Made by a program: the position numbers and the translations under genes. The notes under the pieces are model-generated. The model was not told where the DNA came from. It ran no database searches and saw only the letters and a list, made by a program, of their open reading frames with translations. Below are positions 48,472-59,595 of a DNA stretch of 64,000 bases, in pieces (the stretch's first letter is position 1; each line of letters begins with the position of its first letter). The stretch lies in the NCBI GenBank assembly GCA_944990035.1, contig CALYLX010000139.1:310001-374000 (forward strand). Direction: 5' to 3'. Source of the DNA: Clitopilus passeckerianus. Its lineage: Eukaryota > Basidiomycota > Agaricomycetes > Agaricales > Entolomataceae.

Positions 48472-50110
48472 TTATTCACTATTCCGCGATTTGTGGTCCT
48501 TTGATAATACAGAATTCTGATGATGAACGACGCGCAAAGGATCTGGCCCGAACTCCAGAGATACCAGGGAAGGCAAGTTGCGACCCCCGGCGAAATCTAA
48601 TTGACTGGTGGATTCCAGTGGTACCCTGCTGTCCCGGTCTTCCCAGCGAGGAGAGGCATGTTTATCCTCCCACTTCCGTAGGTGTAAGATAAACCGAGCA
48701 GTCATCAATGCAGATAGCCTATGTGGTTCTTCTAAGCCGTGCTGATCCATATCCGAGCAAAGGGGACACTCACGGGCCTCTATAAGCACTCAAGAGACGT
48801 TCTAGGAATACACCCTGTATGGTTGAAAGTTCTCAGTACGGGTCATATTGGGACAGTCTGTCATTTGCTCACGGGAGCAGCCTAATTCATTGATAAGTCA
48901 GCCGTATATAACCATGCCCAGTACCGGTACGTACCACGTTCAGAACGAGAGACGCAATCGTGACCCCAGTGACGGTACTATGCACCTCTTAGTTATTTTC
49001 GAACCCTGAGGGGGAGTGAGTCTTACCAAAAGTAAAGAATCCCTTCAAGACAGATGGTTTAGGAACAACGAGAAGGTGAATATGAGCGGATTGAGCGCAC
49101 CTTGTTCAAATACGACATAGATCAAGCTCCTTCCTGATGTTCTCCACGAACCACCTCCAGAATTGAGCGATTGGATGGCTCGAAGGGCTGTAAGGGCCGT
49201 CGACAAAACCTCGTAAAGTACCATGCCTGCAGCTCGAAGGTGGCCAACTGTTTATAATTAGTAGCTGAAAGGACTCTGAAGTGCAAGGATGGCGTACCGC
49301 TGATGTACAGTCAATTTTAAAAATCTCCATCCAGTAAATGTCTAGGGACTACTCACATAGGAAGTATATTACTGCCATCACACCGATCAGTTGGAATATC
49401 GATCTGGGGTTCCTTCGTGAGTGAACTTGTTACAGAAGCGTAGACGAATATACGGACAATATCTAGAATCACCAAGATCAGTCCAAGGCCACCAAAGAGT
49501 AGGCCGATGAACATATTTCCGCTGAATACGGCGTAGGTTCGAAGGCCCCAGATCGCTATGTATTGATCTTCATCAATGCAAATCCATTACGAATACATCT
49601 TCGACTCACTAAGTATGGCGAATCTACCCAAAATTCCAAGTATCCCAGCAATGTAAAATCCCGTGTGGCAGCTAATAATGTTCAATCAACGATAATTTTG
49701 AGAGGGGCTGATCCTCGCACACACTGAAAGACGGAATGTCAGCATGTTGAATCGTGTCAAACCATCGAAACTCACCTTTCCAGTATTAATATGATTAGTA
49801 ATAGTGAGTAAATATACAACATTGGCGACCAGCGCGTAGCGGCAGCAGAAGTAGAGAAAGGTCGTGAACCGCAACCTTTTACTCCAGATAAGACGGACTT
49901 CCATGCCAAAAGTGAGGAGGTAGTCAAAGTAGACCAATGCTATTCAAGGATATCCGTGAGCACGGATAATAATGAGTTTATCAATGCTTCGCACCTATAC
50001 TCGACCACGATATACATAACTGTATAAAGCTGGGTGTTTTAGCTTGAATATTCTACTAACAATACTAACAATACGAGGGAAACTTACTGGTCGCTCCCGA
50101 GGGTAACCAT
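48472..50110 (-). CDS. DUF6533-type multi-pass membrane protein, copy 2
   Basis: Starts at 50110 (MVTLGSDH...). Exons 50110..50088, 50029..49995 and 49939..49776 are in phase and give FIQLCISWSSI joined to ALVYFDYLLTFGMEVRLIW and FTTFLYFCCRYALVANVVYLL. Downstream helices (CHTGFYIAGILGILGRFA near 49680-49615; an AIWGLRTYAVFSGNMFIGLL stretch near 49560-49490) and the last exon (to 48472, LSALMTARFILHLRKW plus tail) follow the family plan. Some middle exon borders are not fixed. Seven-helix proteins of this family have no established role; a sensor function is only a guess from topology. Confidence 0.75.
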
Positions 50111-51411
50111 GAGCAAGCGCTCGGTTAGCTATTGGGACGTGGAATCCAGGCTCCTTGCTGATGAAGCGTTTGGGCAAGATTGTAAATATATCCTCCTATT
50201 GGCGTCGATCACGAGGTCCCTGTTCCTAGATTAGAGTGCCTTGAGTTCGAGGTTGATACTCCAGTCATAACAAGGGGCGACAGGCGAACGTGCATGGGTC
50301 CCGGACATTGTGGACGACTTGTTGTCATGATTGGTTGAGATGAATGATCTCGACATCGCAAACAGCGCCATCTATGGTGGCGTACCGCCTGACCTGGGCT
50401 TCGTCCGAAGCAGAAAAGTCTGTTCGCATATGATTCCTTGGGGATATAAATAAGCTGAATGGAATGCTGCGTCGGCCTGGTGGGCGACGAATCATGGAGG
50501 CAGCCTAGCAGAAATGAGTGGATCACCTTCCATCGCAAGAATGGCAGTCGCGTAGCGTAAAGAGAGGTGCCTTGACGCGCATAGATTAACGGTGTGGGGA
50601 ATGCTATAAGTGCTATTCCATCATAGTGATGGGTGGACTGGGGTCTCATTGTACATCAATGATTCTTGTCTCATGTGTCACGGAGCTCCCGAATTATGAT
50701 AGAGTCTTGAGATAAGGGGGAGGAACAGAATCAGTTGCTGGTTGCATGAGTTTCTGAAAGATATAACATATGGCTGGGACGTAAAAGAGTCTGGTGTTGA
50801 TGTGAACTGTGCATCGTGAGCACATTCGCTTTGACCATCGTGGCCCATCCATCAGAATGGCCACAGCGTCTCATTGTTCTCATTAGATACCATTGTTCTC
50901 GTAGAGTATATATGTATGTTGTAGCGTATAATCACAACTTGTTCGATATGTTCCCTCTGTCGTTCCCTCAGTAATGTCCTGCTCGACTTTTCGTCTCTAC
51001 ATCTGGTAGTACGCAGACCAGCTGACCATGGGAAGACTCCTGAAAGAAAGCCTGCACCTCGACCCGTGGTGAGAGATGCCTATAAGCGATGCCGTCCGTG
51101 GGTTCGTCGGGTTATTACTATGTTTATATTGATAACGCGCCAAGAGTTATGAGGTTTATCTGGAAGCAGAACCTAGTACATAAAACACCGTAGAAAATTT
51201 GCAGCACGGCTGGCAGAGGCACCTCAGCCTACCCTAAACTTATGCACGCTTGAAGTTTTGCGTACATATATGCAAATAACGCGTTCACAAATTCGAACGT
51301 ACAATGATGATACAATATTTGGAGACAATCGTGCCTACTAGACTAGCAGCCTAGAGTTAGTTTTGGTTCTCTGCGAATATCCCGCGTCATGATAGGTTGA
51401 CTTCCCGTGAT
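50111..51411. other. Intergenic stretch
   Basis: About 1.3 kb. A 146-codon minus frame (50649-50209) has irregular composition and no neighbour in phase, so it is not called. 50880-51320 is AT-rich, compatible with terminator and promoter sequence. Confidence 0.45.
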
Positions 51412-52024
51412 TTACTCAGAGTCACTAATGACTATACAATCTAAGGTCCAGGGGATGAAGGTAGCCTTAAACTCAACTCCCAAATTACGTCTCAGTTTCT
51501 GAGTTCGTTTGTTCAGCTGCGTAACACTACAGACATCGAGATCGACAAATATATTCGCTTCCTGGAGGCAGCCCTTAGGCATGCTCTCTGAGTTTCGTTG
51601 ATCGGCCTGAGCTTGCGTGCACTGGAATTTCAGAAGCTCTACAAATTCATCCACATATTCGTCACCGACATGGCAATGAAGCCTGCGGAGATATACGCCA
51701 TATTTCCCACATGCAAGCGCTTGAATGCCATAACTTGATATAGAGTCCATGGGGTCAACCGCACGGTGCTGAAGCGCCAGGAGGTTATTGAGCAACAGGT
51801 CCACCTCGAAGAGGGAGCAAGAAATCGTCGATGGCATCTGGTGCTGCCAAGCGACCGTCGACGGTGATAGTTAGTGCTTGGAGTCGAGAGGCCTCTATCA
51901 CGGTGACTGGATTTATCAGTGACGGAGTGGAGAATCTATGGCTGAAATCCTCAAGGCAAACGGATAGAGGAAGCAGTCGTTGGGTCTCGAGGAGGATGTG
52001 ATGGGCGTCAGTGACCAAAAGCAT
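51412..52024 (-). pseudogene. Decayed F-box/LRR-like fragment
   Basis: Two overlapping minus-strand frames, 52024..51785 and 51837..51412, give pieces of one F-box/LRR-like protein: the mid-region (DAHHILLETQRLLPLSVCLEDF) and the C-terminal part (LRRLHCHVGDEYVDEFVELL, then NKRTQKLRRNLGVEFKATF). The frame changes between them, the repeats that should lie in between are missing, and no F-box is visible. It closely parallels the fragment next to the other NLR gene (5234-6184). Confidence 0.65.
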
Positions 52025-52335
52025 GTATCGTAAGAGTGTGACTCGTTTGAATCGTTTCTATGTGTGATCAACAGTTGATTCATTGAAGTTAAACCCAATG
52101 CAACCTCGCATATGTTCGAACTTCAAAACGCATAGATTACTTCAAGTCTTGACCGAGCTCTGGGTGAGGCCTGGAAAATGATTCCGAACAGCTTCCTGGC
52201 GATAGACTACCGCACTTCGGAGCACCTCAAACAAAACAAATTGTAAATGTGTAATATCCAGGTTTCGTGAATGGCACCAGTAAATGGATACGATGTATTT
52301 TAGAAAACGGTATTCTAATATAGTCGACATGTGTA
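52025..52335. other. 3' flank between the F-box remnant and NLR copy 2
   Basis: No gene seen. A few degraded words of F-box type may extend to about 52330, but not convincingly. Confidence 0.4.
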
Positions 52336-55300
52336 TCAGTTCCTGGGTGGTATACGAAAGACGATAGGTTCATCCGGATGCTCTGATTGCATATTGTTTA
52401 TGTAAAGCAAATTGTTCTGCGAATCCTCCAGAGTTGCCCTGGCTGTCGGCGACTCCTCCCAGAACGGGCGGCACTTCTTGATGGCCTCCTCATAGGCCAA
52501 ATGTGCAGCCGGCCAATCCTTCTTCCGGACATACAGCTCTGCCATCTCGACGAGAGTTTGAGCAGCTTCTACAGGTCGGCCTATTTCTTCGTCTCCTCGT
52601 AGGCAGGTCTTGAGCAACTCCATCAGTTCCCTGTCCTCCCAACGGTCAAGGGCTTTCAACGCTCTGGCTTTAGTGAAAAGCGCTGGTAATAAGTCCTGGA
52701 CAACGCCTAAGGATCCATACGTCGAATCAATGCATTCTTCGATGTTGCTCTCGAGGGCCTTCAAAGCACTGATAAAGTCGCCAACAGAGGAATGGCATCG
52801 CGCGGCCACGAATTCCGAGAGGCTTGCCTCGTAAGTCAAGCCCAATTCATTGAAGAGACGCTGGGCTTCCTCAGCATCCTGGATGGCTTCGGAGCACATG
52901 TTCATGAACTCGAACTTGAAGAGGGCTTTGAAATACCAGAGCCAAGCCATAACTTCCTTTCCCTCCGACCTTCCATCCCACTCCACGAATGCTTCCCGAA
53001 AGCGTGAAATCACCGCCATTACGTCTGTTTCCGGCAGGTAGACAGAGCAGATGAGCGACATGAACTCGGCTCGGATGCCCCTGGCTTGCTTTGATAAAGC
53101 TGAATAAATCTCGCTGGACTTCCGAAGTTGGGCTGCTGCTCCTCTAAACGAACTCAATCGCCAGAGGACGTGACCTAAACAGAAGCGAGCTTCTGCCTCG
53201 CGCCAGGAGTCATTTAAGTTTTCCGCGAGGAGGATGAGCTGGTTGGCGAGCTCGGTCCTAGGCTTTGTCCAGAATTGGTAGGCGATGAAAACCAAAGTAG
53301 CTTCGAGAATGAGGGTTTGTTTGTTGGTATCGTAGGGAAGGATGGTGGTATTGATAGTGGTGGGGGATTCGTCAGGGGGAGCTCCTTTGTTTGCTGCCAG
53401 AGCGTCAACAACGATATGAGTGAGCAGAGCTTGAATGTTGGTCTCTTGTCCGGCGATAGCCGCCATTTGAGCTCGGTACCCCGGAGCGGATGGACTGGCC
53501 ATTGGTGCTGGTCTCTGAACGAGGAACTCGCAGCAGGTGCGGTGAATATCGTCTCGAATGGGTTCGGGAATACGGCCCCGTCGGTGCATGTAGGACTGCA
53601 CCACTGGGAGGACGAACAGGTGGATATTCCGAGATCCGCCAATTTCCACTTCGCTTGTTCCCACCAACGCTGCCTCTCGGAGAGTATCAAGCGCATCGGA
53701 TTCCCATGATTCGATCCATATTTTGAGGTCGGTGCGTAGCACCCCGGCAGGGAGCATGGAGAGCACTTGTAGAAGGTGGAGGGCTTCTGGAGATCCGGAG
53801 ACGAGCTTGCTATTGATTGAGAGTGCGATGGAGTGGTCCATGCCTTCTTCGGCTTTCGACAGCATGTCTGTGCCCGACTTCTTCCACTCGTCGAGGAGCT
53901 CTGCTGGTGAGGAAAGTGAACGCTTCCCTCGGGTGGCCATGAGGGTTATGGCGTAAGGGAGGTAGCCGAGGGCCGTAAGGAGCTCGTCCAGCTCCGTGGA
54001 TGGGGGGACGTCCTTGTCAATTGCGGAGTAGATCTTCCTTGCGTTATCAAGGTCCAGTCCTGAAAGCTTTTCAGCCGTCCAATGATCAAGTGGCGGAAAC
54101 TCTGAACGCATTGTGACTAGAATGTTGACATGGGGGAGGATGTCGAGGGAGGAAAGGATGTCCTTGATGGACTGCTGGCTACCTTCCACAGGATGCCATG
54201 GGGTCTCGAAGTTATCGAGCAGGATGAGTCGGGATTCCTCAGTTTCGTTTAGGGCAGTAAAAATCGCTTGAAGAGTATCTCCGCTCTTGCTTGAAGCCTG
54301 CACATGCTTCGCAAGTATGGTAAGGAATGTCGAAGGGGAATTGGCACCAATACATGGCACCCAGTATCGATGGCGGGTGAGAAATCGAGCCTTTATGACT
54401 GGGTGAGCCATGACGGCCAGCGCCGTCGACGTTTTCCCTTGCCCTCCAGGTCCGAGAATGCAGATCCTGGAGGAGTCGGTGCGGAGATCGTTGGCAATAG
54501 TGTCGACTACTGCGGTTCTCCCAAAGAAGATGTTGGGGACGCGGGGCATTGCCCCAGCAGCAGTGAATGTCACCGGAGCAGAACTTCTGTCCAGCGTGGC
54601 CTTTAATTCATCGAGGCCACTCTTGACTTCATCCACTCTGATCTCAATGCGGTGCACCTTGCGCAAGACTTCTTGAGTCAGGCCATACGTCTCGGCAACT
54701 TGGTCCTGTATCTTGCTGAGATCTTGGGCAGCGTGAATACCGCGAAGAGTCTGGGGATGGTAGTCAGGTTTGAACACACACATAGGAAGCATGACGAACC
54801 TGAAATCTATCAACGCTGTCTTGAAAGTCGGCTAGACATTCTTCGATGGTTGCTCTGTTCGCTTGAGGCAGAAAAGCAGTCAGAACCCGGTTCTGATTTT
54901 TAATCTGGTCGAGTCGGTTGATAATGGTGGTTAGACACCTGGGGACGTTAACAGGTCAAATTGTGGGGTTTCTGGAGGATGTATAGAAATTGCATACCTT
55001 TTCAGTTCTTCCATGTCTTCCTGTAGATCGTTCGGAAGTTCAGTAACGGGGTTGCCATCCTTGTCCTTTGCAACTTTCGCGATGATAAATAAGAATTCTG
55101 CAATTCGGTTTTTGAGGGCATCGACTTTCTCTTTAACTTCGTTTATGGCCTAGAACGACATAAAATCAGAAGGAGCCAATGCTGTGAGAAATTGGCCGAC
55201 CTCGCAAGTCGATAGAATGGCAACTCCAATTTCAAGGACCTCTTTCACCAGCGGAACAGGGATCAAGCCTGCTGCTCCTTTCAGTATCTCCAATGTCCTC

Positions 55301-55532
55301 TTAGTTGCCTCGATGGTGTATTCCCATGTAGAAGGTGTGTTCTTAGCATCCTGACTGCCCGTTGAGTTCGCCTGAAAGAGGTTTAGTCGACCTATTCCAC
55401 CCTGTCGCACGTGGCGGCTGATGTTCAGATACTCACCACCGGCGGAGCTGGCTTTGGATCCCGTTTGCGTTGTTTTAGCCAGCCAAACGAGAAGCATCCA
55501 GTGCTATGACTATCAGATGAACCTTGTGGCAT
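52336..55532 (-). CDS. NLR-type protein: helical N-domain, NB-ARC-like NTPase, TPR-like C-terminus (copy 2)
   Basis: Predicted 990 residues. Exons 55532..55437, 55371..55201, 55149..54998, 54938..54800 and 54750..52336. The last three exons are 152, 139 and 2415 nt, exactly the lengths in copy 1, and phases are the same. Motifs: helical N-domain GAAGLIPVPLVKEVLEIG, P-loop GPGGQGKTS, Walker B RLILLDNFE, ILVTMRSE, LGYLPYAITL. The NTPase is nearly identical to copy 1, while the leader exon and the TPR-like tail differ most, as expected if the tail senses varying ligands. Expected role as for copy 1. There is no frameshift or stop, so both copies appear functional. Confidence 0.86.
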
Positions 55533-56123
55533 TGAAGATGAAAACCTGGAGCCTCAGCACCCCATCGGTATTGACCGCCCAGCATGACAGGAACTGCCTG
55601 AAGGCACTCGGCAAACGAAAGTCATGGTCAGCGGCGGGCGCCTAATTATGTAATCAATTAAACGCCGGAAACCAGCTACCTTGGACTTTCATGGCATCCT
55701 TATCACCCCGGTTGACAAAAAAACCTCCGGAGCCGTCATGATACCGCCTTATTCTGCGTATCCACTAGCACCACACTCAGAATCTTCCGGGGTTCTTTCT
55801 GGGTCGCACGTTGGCGACACTGCGTGTGATGGCGTTCCATATCATATCCATCCCCCGAACCTTATGCCGACTAAGTCCAGCTAAATGAGGTTCCTGAGTC
55901 TGTGCAATCTCTTTTCTTAGGCTAGAGATAGAAATCGTCGACGCAAATGTATGACGGAATCATGCTATGTGTCAAAAGGTTAACAGCATAGCCTCCTGGT
56001 ACCAGTCGTACAGCTTATTCAATTGACTATCGATTGGGTGAGGTATATTTGACCTGCGTTCAAGCTCGACCTTCTCCACTCATCCCACTTTCCTGGTTAT
56101 CGCGTATTATATCCTTCGTAACT
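55533..56123. other. Divergent promoter region between NLR copy 2 and the GTPase cluster
   Basis: Separates a minus-strand NLR from plus-strand GTPases (591 bp). 55945-55990 contains the block TATGACGGAATCATG...GTGTCAAAAGGTTAACAGC, which recurs upstream of the other two GTPase genes. Confidence 0.55.
55945..55990 (+). promoter_or_regulatory. Conserved upstream block of GTPase gene 1
   Basis: TGACGGAATCATG followed after a few bases by TGTCAA, about 140 bp before the start codon. The same pair of words occurs at 57835-57880 and 59460-59490 before the next two GTPase genes. It may be a shared promoter element or simply a trace of the tandem duplication. Confidence 0.45.
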
Positions 56124-57283
56124 ATGAAGTTCTTCGAGAAACTCCTGCGAAAATTACAAAACCTGACACATCACTTTCATAAAGAGGAGTTGGGCCGTAC
56201 TGGGGGCGTTGCTTCGGAATCGCAGAAATATGTCCCAATTCCTCCAGGTTTGATTTTCGGTACTTTTGCCACTTCTTCTCCCTGATAGACCTCTTCGTTA
56301 CTCTAGTTGGCCCAAGACTACCTTCGAAAGAAACCGCTCGTCAGGTGCGGGCAGGCCCGTACACCCGCTCTTCCGAATGGCGAGGAACACGAGGTGATGA
56401 GAAGCCTGATGAAGTGCCTCCCCGGCAGGAAGAACCAGCTCCTGTCACCTCGACCATTAGTGAACAAGGCTCCTCCAATCCCTCTCCTCGTCGCAAAAGA
56501 TTACTATTTCTGTTCGTGTCTTGTATTCCTTCGACGCTATTGATACTGACCTCAGGGTAGACTTCTAGGGCCAACTGGGGCTGGGAAGACTACGGTACGT
56601 CGATAAGCCTTACAAAAGTAATAGAGCTTGACAGATATTCACAGTTCGTCGATCTTGCGCAATATAAGGAAGGCGCTGGTACTGGCGTCAACCTGGAGCT
56701 GGACACAAAGATAGTGGAATATCATCGCGCGAGACACCCAGATGACCCTAATCTGGAACTCATTTTTGTCGACACACCTGGCTTACCGCCTGGACTCGCT
56801 GGCGAAACCAAATCAAATGACATTCGGGAAGCCGTCGCAAAATTTCTGTCAAGGTAAGTTCTTTCTAGTAGAATCTCTCTGCGAATCCCATGCTTACGCC
56901 CTGTGTCGTTTAGCCCCAAGGCCGCGACTTTCTCCAACGCAGAACTTGGTGGCATCTTGTGGATCGAACAGATAGGGCTATCCCGGCAACCTGGGTTATA
57001 CCGCCTCCACCCTTTGCTTGAATCCTGCCTGAGAAACCCCGACCTTAGGGATCGAGTTGTCGTATTGACAAACTCGGAGGTCGCCGCCGAGGACAAGCTT
57101 GTGCATCACAGGCAGCTCTTGTCCGAGAAATTGCGTGCCGCTCAAACGAGCCGGAATCCGACCATGGTGTATCATTACGACGTGACTAACGATTCCGCAT
57201 GGAAGGTCCTCAAAAGCGCGATGGAAAACTTTGACGATCACATCGACCTAGGAGCCTTGAGGAGGTTCATGGAAAAGAAGTAG
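56124..57283 (+). CDS. P-loop GTPase of unassigned type, tandem copy 1
   Basis: Exons 56124..56247, 56307..56511, 56561..56594, 56645..56853 and 56914..57283; 313 residues. A disordered 110-residue N-terminus (amphipathic MKFFEKLLRKLQNL start) precedes RRKRLLFLLLGPTGAGKTTF (P-loop), then LELIFVDTPGLPPG (G3), GGILWIEQIGL and VVVLTNSEV, where a G4 NKxD would be expected. It resembles the AIG1/septin-like TRAFAC proteins that basidiomycete annotations list only as P-loop NTPases. The short third exon (34 nt) holds exactly the P-loop and is the same length in all three tandem genes. No C-terminal anchor. Confidence 0.82.
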
Positions 57284-57982
57284 ACTTACATCCGCCCTGA
57301 CGACTTGACTACTGCGACGCGACGATAGGATGATGCGTTTTATGTATTGTTTGAGCGCTCTGGTAGTGCATTTTATTCTATGGGCAGGTAGATAACTTAT
57401 TATGTGGCATTATAATTCATTGATATACTATTATTCTATGAGGTGGCTTCGGATATTTACCGTACTTAAATGCTTACTGCACTTGGATACTTCCTTGACC
57501 ACGAAAGGCGCTTTCTGGGCGTCTAAATTACAGTATGCGATCACACAGGGGAGATTATGAAGACGATCGATATGTACCCATCAACCTACCTTAAACCTTA
57601 CTCCTCCCAGCAGTTTACGACCAAAAACATGGAATCTTTAGTGCCACCATCTGCAGAAATCACATAGACATGCACAGCTCAACGGGCAAGGGCTTCTTTA
57701 TGGTTCCCACTCAGGATGCGAGCTTCGGTGTCGTAACTCGCCATAGCCAGAAGCCCTTTCCCATCCTAATCTAGGCAAATGACGCATCACTTTAAAGGCT
57801 AAGACTAGAAGTCTTCAATGCAGACATTTGACGGAATCATGTATGGAATCATGTTACACGTCAAGTGCGGACAAGTTCATAGCCTTCATAAGAGTACAGC
57901 CCGTGGATTAGGTCCACATATTTAACCTATGTTCGAGCTGGAACTTCTTGACATTTAGCTCGCTCACCCCCTTGTCGCGACA
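57284..57982. other. Spacer between GTPase genes 1 and 2
   Basis: No gene seen. Contains the duplicated upstream block (57835-57880) and an AT-rich 3' flank of copy 1. Confidence 0.5.
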
Positions 57983-58903
57983 ATGGCAATCCCGAAATCA
58001 AAAGCGGGCAAGGCCTCATCCGCTCATCCTGAGTCTAGGAAACTACTGTTTCTGTGCGTGCTTTCACATTTGGCTACCGTGTTGATATTGACTCCGTTGC
58101 GCAGACTCCTAGGGCCAACTGGGTCTGGAAAAAGCACAGTAAGTGAATTAGCTTAATTGAAGAAGAAGGATCCTAACCGTCTGCTTCTAGTTTATCAACC
58201 TTCTGGCTGGTTCGGAAGTTGCTGGTGTCAACGCAAGCCAAAGTGCTCGGGCAGAGGCAGCGAGGTGCTATACTGTTAGGCACGCAACTCGTGATCTCGA
58301 ACTCATTTTTATCGACACACCCGGTCTCGCCGATCTCACACGGTCGCACAAAATACGGCAGGGTGTTAAAGACATATTAGAAAGGTATGTTGCTATTCCG
58401 GTGGACGCTTTGAGAACTCCGTCTTTACATTTGTAATGTTTAGCCCATCTTCGCACATTCCTAAGCATACAGAATTCGGTGCCATCTTATGGTTCGAACA
58501 GGTCGGGCTACTCAAGCCGACAGGCCTCAAGGAGTTTCTGAAATCCTGCTTAGAAGACCCAAATCTTCAGAATCGAGTTGCGGTCCTGGCAAACTCAGAA
58601 GCGGGAGTTTCTGCGAAGAAGATTGACGACCACGTACAGATTCTTTCGCGACAAATGCGCGACGCTCTCGGCAACAGATGGTTGCCTATGGCATCCCATT
58701 ACACTGAGAATGGCGGCTCTGCATGGGAGGTCCTGAACGTGACGTTGGGCGGCCTTCCAAACGAGGCCGTCGGCTTAGGAGCCTTGAGTAGGTTTACAAA
58801 GTCGCCGGTAAACTTTAATCGTACTCAACCTGAGCCCAAGCCTGTTCGGGGGAAAGGAATTTTCTCGTTTTTTTTTCCGGGTTCGCACAAAGGCTCGCAT
58901 TAG
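57983..58903 (+). CDS. P-loop GTPase of unassigned type, tandem copy 2 (short N-terminus)
   Basis: Exons 57983..58053, 58105..58138, 58191..58384 and 58444..58903; 252 residues. Only about 20 residues precede KLLFLLLGPTGSGKST, so the disordered N-terminus of the sisters is absent. G3 is LELIFIDTPGLADL; the G4 position reads VAVLANSEA; then a short helical end with a positively charged FSFFFPG stretch. Same 34-nt P-loop exon. The conserved family block FGAILWFEQVGL is intact. Confidence 0.82.
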
Positions 58904-59595
58904 ATAGATTATGATGTATCGTGGCTGGGCAGTCGGATACCAACCATCTCTCCAGGATTCTTAATAGTGAATGCTTCAGTTACGCCACCTTCAGTGGGCG
59001 TATCCAGCCAGAAACGAAAGACTTAAGATGAGTGTCGGATGTATAATCAAAGCAACAACAGAGCGCAGGGCCAAATCCGGGTCGAGCGGAGTCAAGGGTT
59101 TGCAGAAATCAAGTAATTAATTAATTAATTTACCACCTTCATCAATCAAGACGTTGGCAGGGTCAAGAACTCTAAATTAGACTCTCAATTGACCACGACC
59201 GTCTAGATTTCGACCACTTGTCTCTCAGAAGATAGCCAACACATTCCGGCGGGCGACAAGAACCAGAAAACCCTCAGTTGCCCAACAAATTCAATCATTT
59301 CTGGAGCTTCGCCCTGATTCGCACTTGATACGGCTTCCTTGGATGTTGTAACGTATATTCTTCGTGAGGATCTCACCGCCCAAAGTAGCTTCATGACGAT
59401 CGTCGGCCAGTGCATCTTCGCTTTAGGGTCAAGGCTAAGAGGCCGGAAGGCAAACATGTGACGGAAAGAATCATGATAGCTGTCAAGCATAGGCGCTCTG
59501 GTATCATGACATTCTATTCAGTTGACTATCGATTTGTAAGTTGCCATGTTTAGCACGCACTCTAGCTAAAACTCAACCCGATTTCCTCCAGTTCG
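58904..59595. other. Spacer between GTPase genes 2 and 3
   Basis: No gene is supported; a minus frame at 59490-59203 is weak. Holds a TTAA-type simple repeat (TAATTAATTAATTAATT at 59114-59131) and the upstream block at about 59455-59500. Confidence 0.5.

Noticed and set aside
50209..50649. Minus-strand 146-codon frame as a gene
   Set aside because: Repetitive Ser/His/Arg composition and no splice or motif support.
6434..55532. One large palindrome centred near 31 or 40 kb explaining the inverted NLR and DUF6533 pairs
   Set aside because: The two pairs have different centres (about 31 and 40.5 kb), and genes between them are not mirrored.
59114..59131. TTAA-type repeat as a transposon target or CRISPR-like array
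   Set aside because: A short simple repeat of one unit type; no repeats with spacers and no terminal inverted repeats were seen anywhere in the window.
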